Shown piece by piece: positions 6,683 to 12,155 of a DNA stretch of 12,155 nt. Below the pieces are notes generated by a model. It saw only the letters and a program-made list of their open reading frames with translations. It was not told where the DNA came from and searched no databases. This DNA is from SLQH01 sp964612995 (GTDB lineage: Bacteria; Planctomycetota; UBA11346), in NCBI GenBank assembly GCA_964612995.1, contig CAZTGE010000129.1:1-12155 (forward strand). Direction: 5' to 3'. How positions within the stretch are numbered: position 1 is the stretch's first letter; every line of letters starts with the position of its first letter. Both the position numbers and the translations under genes were made by a program.

Positions 6683-6720
6683 GCGGGGGCGACTGCGCGC
6701 AGCGCAGAGCGAGCCCCCGC
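6683..6720. repeat. Two-tier hairpin with 8-bp GC arms upstream of pfk
   Basis: GCGGGGGC (6683-6690) pairs exactly with GCCCCCGC (6713-6720), and inside them TGCGC pairs with GCGCA around GCA. It lies ten bases from the palindrome at 6617-6672, so the two form tandem stable structures. Its role is unknown. Confidence 0.6.
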
Positions 6721-6732
6721 GAACAAAGAGCG

Positions 6733-6785
6733 GCGCAGGCTGCGACCACTATGATGAGCCCTTAAGCTGCGGGCGGAGCCTGCGC
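6733..6785. repeat. 9-bp inverted repeat in the divergent promoter region
   Basis: GCGCAGGCT (6733-6741) and AGCCTGCGC (6777-6785) are exact complements 35 bases apart. They lie between the pfk leader hairpins and the mobile element, where divergent promoters would be expected. A weak -10-like TATGCT follows at 6786-6791 with TTAAGC 18 bases before it, but the match to a consensus promoter is poor. Binding by a regulator is possible, not shown. Confidence 0.4.
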
Positions 6786-6848
6786 TATGCTGTGCTCATG
6801 GTCAGCGCCCCGCCGGGTCTGCCAAGGGCATATCCGCACGCCCGCGAC

Positions 6849-7031
6849 GAGCCGGACCCAGGGCGACTCAAAGCTCCCCCCGGGAGCGCCGATCACCAGG
6901 TCGGCATGCCTTGCGTCGCCTCCACCTGCGTCAAACCGCCCGGCTCTCTTTGGTGCATGAGCCATGGTGATGCAGGTGGAGGCGAGGCATGGCCCTCATT
7001 TGCGAGCTTTGAGCGACCCTGGAGCCGGACC
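6849..7031. mobile_element. 163-bp MITE-like element with 10-bp target-site duplication upstream of ruvB
   Basis: The element body is 6859-7021. Its ends are CAGGGCGACTCAAAGCTC on the left and, read inward on the other strand, CAGGGTCGCTCAAAGCTC on the right: 15 of 18 identical. Immediately outside, GAGCCGGACC is repeated exactly at 6849-6858 and 7022-7031, as expected for a target-site duplication made on insertion. Internally the arms stay complementary, including a perfect 13-bp block CGCCTCCACCTGC (6917-6929) with its complement at 6972-6984. There is no room for a transposase, so this is a non-autonomous element. CAGGG ends with an 8-10 bp duplication are compatible with ISAs1-type parents, and a 10-bp duplication is also seen in IS4-type elements; the parent is not identified. 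It ends 56 bp before the ruvB start and may have altered its promoter. Confidence 0.85.
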
Positions 7032-7077
7032 GGGCCTGCGGCTTGCGCTACTGACGGGGCAGCGTTCAGATGCGCCC

Positions 7078-8094
7078 ATGTCCGGTATCCCGCCCACTTT
7101 CGATCAGCGCGACGAAAGCGCCGATCGGGCCTTGCGGCCGCGATGTCTCGACGAGTTCACCGGACAGACCGCTGTCAGCCGCAATCTGGGGGTGGCGATC
7201 GAAGCCGCACGTCAGCGGCGTGATCAGCTCGACCATGTGTTGCTCTCCGGCCCACCCGGGCTCGGCAAGACCACCCTGGCGCACATCATGGCCCGCGAGA
7301 TGGATGCCGAGATCATCGAGACCGCCGGGCCGATGCTCGACAAGCCCGGCGATCTGGCCGGCATCCTGTCCAATCTCGTCGCCGGGAGCATCCTTTTCGT
7401 CGATGAGGTCCACAGCCTGAAGCGCATTGTCGAGGAATACCTCTACGCTGCGATGGAGGACTTCCGCATCACCGTCCAGCTCGGTGAGGGGGCCACGACC
7501 AGCGCGCTGACCCTCAACCTCGCACCGTTCACCCTGGTCGCCGCGACCACCCGGGAAGGCCTGCTCTCGCCGCCCTTCCGCAGCCGCTTCGGTATCCGCG
7601 AGCGTCTCGAGCTCTACGGCAGCGACGAACTGGTGCGCATCCTTTCGCGCTCGGCGACCCTGCTCGGGGTCGAGGCCGACCATGCCGGGCTCGAGACCAT
7701 CGCCCTGCGCAGTCGTGGCACCCCGCGTTACGCCAACAACCATCTGCGCCGCATCCGCGATCTGGCCCAGGTACGCTACGACAACCGCATCGACGCACCG
7801 GTGGCCGAGGAGGGGCTGGAGATGCTCGGCATCGACGCCGCTGGCCTGACCGCGATCGATCGTCGCATCCTGCGCTGTCTGGCAGAGGCAGCTCGCCCGG
7901 TCGGCCTCAAGACCATCGCGGTGAGCGTGGGCGAAGAGGAGGCGACGATCGAGGATGTCTACGAGCCCTACCTGATCCAGTCGGCGATGCTGGCCAAGAC
8001 GCCTGCCGGCCGCCTGCTGCTGCCGCGCGGCTACGTGCATCTCGGCCTGGCGCCACCGAGTGAAACCGATGGCCAGCAGGAGCGGCTGTTCTAG
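7078..8094 (+). CDS. ruvB: Holliday junction branch-migration ATPase RuvB, divergent and stand-alone
   Basis: This 338-residue AAA+ protein has the RuvB layout: LRPRCLDEFTGQ (19-30), Walker A GPPGLGKTT (58-66), Walker B LFVDEVHSL (106-114), and the RuvA-contacting beta-hairpin region at about 128-150. These are followed by AATTREGLLSPPFRSRFGI (155-173) with the arginine-finger/sensor area, RGTPRYANNHLRRIRDLA (213-230), and the winged-helix domain with IEDVYEPYLI (291-300). RuvB hexamers drive branch migration with RuvA during recombinational repair. Differences from the usual protein include DEVHSL for DEIHRL and an absent typical N-terminus. ruvA and ruvC are not adjacent. The ATG at 7078 is the first start in frame after the mobile element; a longer frame from 6964 runs through that element and is unlikely to be native. 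No good ribosome binding site is seen. It could be the sole RuvB or a second, divergent copy. Confidence 0.9.
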   Translation: MSGIPPTFDQRDESADRALRPRCLDEFTGQTAVSRNLGVAIEAARQRRDQLDHVLLSGPPGLGKTTLAHIMAREMDAEIIETAGPMLDKPGDLAGILSNLVAGSILFVDEVHSLKRIVEEYLYAAMEDFRITVQLGEGATTSALTLNLAPFTLVAATTREGLLSPPFRSRFGIRERLELYGSDELVRILSRSATLLGVEADHAGLETIALRSRGTPRYANNHLRRIRDLAQVRYDNRIDAPVAEEGLEMLGIDAAGLTAIDRRILRCLAEAARPVGLKTIAVSVGEEEATIEDVYEPYLIQSAMLAKTPAGRLLLPRGYVHLGLAPPSETDGQQERLF

Positions 8095-8125
8095 CCCGCG
8101 TCGGGCACCTCAGCGCTCAGCGCTG
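8094..8125 (+). terminator. Tandem short hairpins after ruvB, possible transcript end
   Basis: GCCCG-CGT-CGGGC (8094-8106) begins in the last base of the ruvB stop codon, and CAGCGC-TCA-GCGCTG (8111-8125) follows five bases later. Both are perfect. There is no T-run, so termination is only possible; they may instead protect the 3' end of the ruvB message while transcription continues into the next gene 72 bp away. Confidence 0.35.
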
Positions 8126-8166
8126 CGCGCGCGTCGCTTGGCGCGGCCTTTGCTTTGCCCTGGTCG

Positions 8167-9018
8167 ATGGCCGAAAGCGAAACTTTCGATTTTGATGACA
8201 TAACCGTCTATCCGACAGATGGCTATGACTCATCGCGCCGTTCTCCGGCAGGGCGTGCCGGTGCTGCGGACGACCACGGCGGCGACCAGTCGTACCACGA
8301 TCCCTCCGATACCGATGCCTTCGACCGGATCATCGATGACCTCGCCGCCGGATGCACCGGTCGTCATCAGGCCCGGAGTACCCAGCCGGCGCCCAGCGGC
8401 GCAAGCACCGGTCCGGCGCCGCAGACCTGGAACCTGGAGACCGATGGGGCGGTGAGTACCGGCCCCGGCCGGCCGGGGCGACGTCGCGATCGCGGGCGCG
8501 CGCTTCGGCGGCTGGTCCTGCCCCGGCCGCGTCGCTCGACTCGCGTGCTCAGCGTCTGCTTGTTGATCCTGCTCTTCGCGCTCAGCGCCCTGGCCGGGAT
8601 CGCGGCCCACGGCATCCGCACCCTCGCCGCGGGGCTGCGGCGCGAGCGCGTGCGCGCGGCGGTGGTCGAGCGGCCGCTGAGCGCCGATCACCTGCTGCTC
8701 GACGAACAGGGCTTCGCCGCCGTGCTCGATCAACGTCCGGAGGACGCCGCGCGGCTGTACCATCGTCGCGGGGTGCTGCTGGCGCAGCGCGAGCGCCATC
8801 TCGCCGCCCTCGAGGCCCATCGCGCTGCGATCCAGCATTCCGCCCACGCCGTGCCGGTGGCCTGGCAACTCGATCGGGTCGATGTGCTGCTGGCCCTGGG
8901 CCGGCTCGATGCGGCGATGGCCGTGCTGCGCGGCCTGGACCTCGAACGGCTCGATCCGGAGCAGCGTGCGGCGGTGATCGGCCTGCGCGGCCGGCTCCAC
9001 CTTGCCCACGAGCGTTGA
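8167..9018 (+). CDS. Single-pass membrane protein with TPR-like C-terminal domain
   Basis: This 283-residue protein has an acidic, disordered-looking cytoplasmic N-terminus (1-100; Asp, Ser, Gly and Pro rich), then a strongly basic patch (about 101-126, many Arg). One transmembrane helix follows (about 127-148, VLSVCLLILLFALSALAGI), then a helical C-terminus. In the C-terminus, segments such as AARLYHRRGVLLAQRERHLAALEAHRAAI and RVDVLLALGRLDAAMAVLRGL show the Leu/Ala/Gly spacing of tetratricopeptide repeats, giving about two or three repeats. The basic patch before the helix predicts N-in, C-out topology, placing the TPR part outside. The ATG at 8167 is preferred over TTG at 8155; neither has a clear ribosome binding site. 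No family is recognised. It may serve as a scaffold or assembly protein. Confidence 0.75.
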   Translation: MAESETFDFDDITVYPTDGYDSSRRSPAGRAGAADDHGGDQSYHDPSDTDAFDRIIDDLAAGCTGRHQARSTQPAPSGASTGPAPQTWNLETDGAVSTGPGRPGRRRDRGRALRRLVLPRPRRSTRVLSVCLLILLFALSALAGIAAHGIRTLAAGLRRERVRAAVVERPLSADHLLLDEQGFAAVLDQRPEDAARLYHRRGVLLAQRERHLAALEAHRAAIQHSAHAVPVAWQLDRVDVLLALGRLDAAMAVLRGLDLERLDPEQRAAVIGLRGRLHLAHER

Positions 9019-9054
9019 GCAATGAGGCTGCCCGACGCGCGACGTAGTGGCGAC

Positions 9055-9060
9055 GGAGGG
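9055..9060 (+). promoter_or_regulatory. Ribosome binding site of the glycoside hydrolase gene
   Basis: GGAGGG lies three bases before the ATG at 9064 (GGAG core five bases away). The in-frame ATG at 9022 has no such signal, so 9064 is taken as the start. Confidence 0.75.
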
Positions 9061-9063
9061 CAC

Positions 9064-11976
9064 ATGGAGCTGACACTCGATCGGGGTTGGGCCGCGGGGT
9101 TCGATGGCGAAGCGTTGACACCGGCCGCCGTGCCGGGCCTGGCCGCAGATCCACGGGTGGTCGAAGCGCGTTCGCTACGCTATCGCACCCAGGTGGACCT
9201 GCCCCAGGGGGATTGGACCCATGCCACTCTTGTCCTCCGGGGTGCGCGCTTCAGCCCCGTGATGTTCATCGACGGCGAGCGGGTCGCGAGCGCCGAGGGC
9301 GGCATGGCTCCGATCGTGCTGCCCCTGCGCCACGCCGCGCTGCGCCCGGGCGCCCGGATCACGCTGGAGATCGTTCTCGCCGGGCTCGACGCGCTCAGTG
9401 GCGAGGACGCCTCGTGCATCCCACCGGCCGATCGCTGGCGCTCCAACGTCGCCAGCTGCCTGTGGGATCGCGTGGTGCTGCGCCTGCACGGCTCGGCCGG
9501 GATCACCGGCGTGATCCCCTGTACCGACGCCGCCGAGCGCCGAGTGCGTGTCCACTGGCGAGCCGCGCTGCACGCGCCGCTGCTGCCCGGCGCGACGGCC
9601 CGGGTCCGGATCATCGACCCCGATGGCCAATGCGTCGGCGAGGGCAGCGCGCCGGCCGCGGGCGAGCAGGGAGCGGTCGAGCTGGAGCTCGATCCGCGTT
9701 GTGCCGTCTGGAGCCCGACGTCGCCGGTCTGCCATCGGCTGCAGGTCGCGTTGATCGCCGGATCGCAGGTGCTCGATACATGGGAGCAGACCTGGGGCCT
9801 GCGTACCTTCGGTGTGGCCGGTCGTGACTTCGAGCTCAACGGCGCACCGGTGCATCTGCGCGCCGGGTCGGTGGTCTGGCACCGCTGGGTACGCGACCCC
9901 GAAGCCCGCGAACTGGCTTGGGACGTCGACTGGTTCGAGCGCCATATCGTGAAGCGGCTGCAGGCCCACGGAGCCAACGCGTTGCGGTTCCATCTCGGCA
10001 CGCCGCCCGAGGAACTGCTCGATCTGTGCGATCGCCACGGGCTGCTGGTCCAGGCAGAATGGCTGTTCTTCCATGGCCTCGCCGCCTCCGCGGGCTCGCT
10101 CGCGGTGCAGTGGCCGGCCTGGTTCGAACAGTGCCTGCGCCATCCGAGCGTGGTCCTGTTGCATCCCTGGAACGAGACCGAAGGCGATATCCTGGCCAAG
10201 GGTCACGCCGCGCTCGAACGCAGCGCCGCAGGCTTCCCGCCGCTGGTCCTGGCCCACCGCGACGTGTGCCACGTACACAAATACTGGTGGAGCCTGTTCG
10301 AAAACGTCGGGTGTTATTACGATAGCATCGAGGAGTTTCCGCAGCCGATCATGGTCGACGAATTCGGCGGCAATTACCTCGACGGCGACGCCGAGCCCGG
10401 CGGCTATCCCGCGCTCGCCGGCGCGCTGCAGCGCTTCCTCGGTCGCGATCACGATCGCTCCGCGCGGCTGCAACTGCAGTGCGATGCCAACGCTCGGGTG
10501 GCCGAGTACTGGCGCCGCCTCGGCGCTGCCGGGTTCTCGCCGTTCTGCATCCTCGGTTCGCCCGAGGACGGCAGCCACCACTTCCTCGGGCCGCTGCGCG
10601 AGGGCCGACCCAAACCGGTCTGGGACGCGCTCAGCGCCGCCTGGGCACCGGTCGCGGCGAGTATCGATCTCTGGGATCGCCAGTTCGCGCCGCGGGCGCG
10701 GATCAACGCGCCGTTGCATCTGTTCAACGACACCGGCGAGGATCAGACCATCACCGTCGCCTGCCGGGTGGTCGACGCCGCGGGCGCGGTGCAGAGCGAG
10801 GAGCACCATCGACACCATCTCGCGGCGCACGCGCACGCGGTCGAAGCGGCCGACTTCGCGCTACCGGGTGGCTCCGGCGCCTGGCGGGTGGAAGCCGAGG
10901 TGCTCGATGCGCCGGGGTGTGCACGCCGGCCGATCTCGTCATGGCGCGTGTGGACCCGTGCGGTGCGTGTGCCCGCGGTGCTTGCGGACGCGCGCATCGG
11001 CGTGAGCGACGGTGATGACGAACTCGCCGCCTTCCTCGCCGCCGCGGGCTGCACCGTGGTCGGCCTCGATCAGGACTGGACCTGTGCCGTATGCGCTCGT
11101 CGCGGTTGGCGGGCGCTCGAAGCCGAGACCCCCGGTGGGCCGCTGCGTCGACGGCTCCAGGCCGGAATCCATGCCGGACGCCGAGTGGTACTCGGCGACA
11201 TCGGCCCCTGCGATCTCGGTCAGGGCTATTGCGAACCCGAGCGAAAATACGCCTTCCTCCAGGGGCGGATGTGGGTTCCGGCACCACGCGAACACCGGGT
11301 GGAGCTCTTCGGGGGCGTGAGCCTGCGTTTTGACGAGCTGGGCGAGCCCGAGAGCTGCATCCACCCGACGCCTGCCGGCCAGGCGCTGTGTGCGCATGGT
11401 GATCACGAGGCGCTGCGGCTGTGGAATGGACTGCGCGGCGGGCTGATCGTGCCCGCGTGGTCGCTGGATGTCAGCGGTCTGAGTCCGGCGGGATTCCTCG
11501 CGCGCTGGCGTGCACGCGGCGCCGACCCGCAGCGCGTGTGTGCCGGAGGGTACGTGGCCTACGAGCTCGCGGGACAGTACGCCTTCGGTACCACTGGTGA
11601 TGCAGACACCGCCGCCGGACTGCGTCAACGCGTGCGGTTCCTGATCGAGGACGCGCCAGCGCTGGCCGCGAGCATCGATCCCGAGGCCGCGATCGTGGAG
11701 CACGACCTGAGCGCCGGCTACGCCCAGGCAGACGGCGAGGTCGACCGCCTGATTCCGCTGTGTGAGTGTGGTCGCGATCTGGCCCAGCAGCCGGTGCTCG
11801 CGCTCGAGTTCGGTCCGGGGCGTGGTGAGCTGGTGCTGTCGCAAGCGATCACCTGCGGCCGGCTCGCCGACGGTACGCATCCGGATATCGTCGAGCCGAA
11901 TCCGCACTACGCGCTGCGGCGCGATCCGGCGGCGCAGCAGTATCTGCTCGACCTGCTCGGCGCGCCCTTCGCCTAG
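9064..11976 (+). CDS. Glycoside hydrolase family 2-like (beta-galactosidase/mannosidase/glucuronidase type)
   Basis: This 970-residue protein has no signal peptide, so it is probably cytoplasmic. An N-terminal sugar-binding jelly roll (about 1-150) contains MFIDGERVASAEGG, then an immunoglobulin-like domain leads into ELNGAPVHLRAGSVVWHRW (257-275), the usual entry to the GH2 barrel. The barrel spans about 265-540. The acid/base is Glu371 in HPSVVLLHPWNETEG, and the nucleophile is Glu433 in PIMVDEFGG. Both retaining-mechanism glutamates are present, so it should be active on a beta-glycoside; the sugar specificity cannot be read from sequence. A further beta-rich domain (about 545-635) and a C-terminal part of over 300 residues follow, ending in GRGELVLSQAI and ALRRDPAAQQYLLDLL. 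That C-terminal part resembles an amidotransferase-like fold used for assembly in some glycosidases (weak inference). The gene lies 45 bp after the TPR-like membrane gene. Its GCC-TAG end is the left boundary of the element at 11974. Confidence 0.88.
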   Translation: MELTLDRGWAAGFDGEALTPAAVPGLAADPRVVEARSLRYRTQVDLPQGDWTHATLVLRGARFSPVMFIDGERVASAEGGMAPIVLPLRHAALRPGARITLEIVLAGLDALSGEDASCIPPADRWRSNVASCLWDRVVLRLHGSAGITGVIPCTDAAERRVRVHWRAALHAPLLPGATARVRIIDPDGQCVGEGSAPAAGEQGAVELELDPRCAVWSPTSPVCHRLQVALIAGSQVLDTWEQTWGLRTFGVAGRDFELNGAPVHLRAGSVVWHRWVRDPEARELAWDVDWFERHIVKRLQAHGANALRFHLGTPPEELLDLCDRHGLLVQAEWLFFHGLAASAGSLAVQWPAWFEQCLRHPSVVLLHPWNETEGDILAKGHAALERSAAGFPPLVLAHRDVCHVHKYWWSLFENVGCYYDSIEEFPQPIMVDEFGGNYLDGDAEPGGYPALAGALQRFLGRDHDRSARLQLQCDANARVAEYWRRLGAAGFSPFCILGSPEDGSHHFLGPLREGRPKPVWDALSAAWAPVAASIDLWDRQFAPRARINAPLHLFNDTGEDQTITVACRVVDAAGAVQSEEHHRHHLAAHAHAVEAADFALPGGSGAWRVEAEVLDAPGCARRPISSWRVWTRAVRVPAVLADARIGVSDGDDELAAFLAAAGCTVVGLDQDWTCAVCARRGWRALEAETPGGPLRRRLQAGIHAGRRVVLGDIGPCDLGQGYCEPERKYAFLQGRMWVPAPREHRVELFGGVSLRFDELGEPESCIHPTPAGQALCAHGDHEALRLWNGLRGGLIVPAWSLDVSGLSPAGFLARWRARGADPQRVCAGGYVAYELAGQYAFGTTGDADTAAGLRQRVRFLIEDAPALAASIDPEAAIVEHDLSAGYAQADGEVDRLIPLCECGRDLAQQPVLALEFGPGRGELVLSQAITCGRLADGTHPDIVEPNPHYALRRDPAAQQYLLDLLGAPFA

Positions 11977-12154
11977 CCCGCATCCCGCATGCGACAATTG
12001 CTGCAAAGCCGTATCGCACCGCCATTACAGGACTTCGCTCGGTCGGCGGATTCTCGCGTAGCGCTGCTACGCTCCGGTCCACCTCGACCGCGAAGCCCTG
12101 CATTGACAGCACGCCACGACTTTTCGCGACGTTGCTCATGAGGGATCCGGGCTA
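11974..12154. mobile_element. Complete MITE-like dispersed element, copy B, between TA dinucleotides
   Basis: A 177-bp body (11976-12152) lies between TA at 11974-11975 and TA at 12153-12154, and each TA is inside CTAG. The left end reads TAGCCCGCATCCCGCATGCG. The right end read inward on the other strand is TAGCCCGGATCCCTCATGAG: 17 of 20 identical, so these are terminal inverted repeats. A central 7-bp hairpin, GCGTAGC-GCT-GCTACGC, lies at 12056-12072. The right 75 bp recur at 196-270. Insertion into the TA of CTAG with TA duplication is known for IS630-type elements, so a non-autonomous relative is a reasonable guess, with no transposase present to prove it. The TAG of the hydrolase gene forms the left boundary. 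A minus-strand open frame runs through the element (from 12139) but is probably not a gene. Confidence 0.8.
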
Positions 12155-12155
12155 G

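Noticed and set aside
6762..6791. Sigma-70-like promoter TTAAGC - 18 bp - TATGCT before ruvB
   Set aside because: The match to consensus is poor, it lies on the far side of the mobile element from ruvB, and such matches are expected by chance.
6964..7077. 38-residue N-terminal extension of RuvB
   Set aside because: It would be encoded by the mobile element and its duplicated target and does not resemble RuvB N-termini.
9175..10836. 553-codon minus-strand open frame opposite the glycoside hydrolase
   Set aside because: It is a shadow of the hydrolase with no recognisable motif.
11849..12139. 96-codon minus-strand frame through the right-hand repeat into the hydrolase gene
   Set aside because: Half of it is antisense to the hydrolase. 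In the part shared with the other repeat copy every codon difference changes the amino acid.
1..12155. CRISPR array, tRNA, rRNA, toxin-antitoxin pair or defence island
   Set aside because: No regularly spaced repeats, no tRNA-like cloverleaf, no rRNA segments and no recognised toxin, antitoxin or defence genes were seen. A GxxExxY tail alone does not make a defence system.

Overview
The window is high-GC bacterial DNA holding eight genes. Five lie on the minus strand (268-6588) and three on the plus strand (7078-11976). They diverge from a 490-bp intergenic region dense in palindromes, and mobile-element debris sits at both ends. A Cache-sensor Ser/Thr kinase, a GxxExxY-type gene end and a large family-2-like glycoside hydrolase would suit the Planctomycetota/Verrucomicrobiota/Lentisphaerota group. 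A purple-sulfur-type gammaproteobacterium cannot be excluded, because no rRNA or other phylogenetic marker is present. The lineage call is therefore weak.

Left edge (1-270): the last 33 codons of a GxxExxY-family gene, an 8-bp tandem repeat just after its stop, a strong hairpin, and the right end of a dispersed repeat that stops exactly at the stop codon of the first complete gene. Minus-strand block, in transcription order: pfk (6-phosphofructokinase), a small membrane-anchored unknown, a receptor-like Ser/Thr kinase with an external dCache domain, a small two-helix membrane protein with a bacterial PH domain, and a YheS-like ABC-F ATPase. The gaps are 22, 30, 51 and 65 bp, so this looks like one transcription unit. 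It would tie a glycolytic entry enzyme to a membrane ligand-sensing kinase and a ribosome-acting ABC-F protein. That functional link is inferred from layout only.

Middle (6589-7077): three inverted repeats lie upstream of pfk. Upstream of ruvB is a 163-bp non-autonomous element with terminal inverted repeats and a perfect 10-bp flanking direct repeat, a textbook insertion signature.

Plus-strand block: a divergent stand-alone RuvB, a single-pass membrane protein with a TPR-like tail, and a 970-residue GH2-like hydrolase with both catalytic glutamates but no signal peptide. Right edge (11974-12154): a complete 177-bp repeat element with imperfect terminal inverted repeats between TA dinucleotides, each inside CTAG. 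It starts in the stop codon of the hydrolase gene. Its right end matches the copy at 196-270 at 65 of 75 positions (hand count). The best novelty candidates are this element, which docks at stop codons in both copies, and the separate 163-bp element before ruvB. No CRISPR array, tRNA, rRNA or recognisable defence system was seen.
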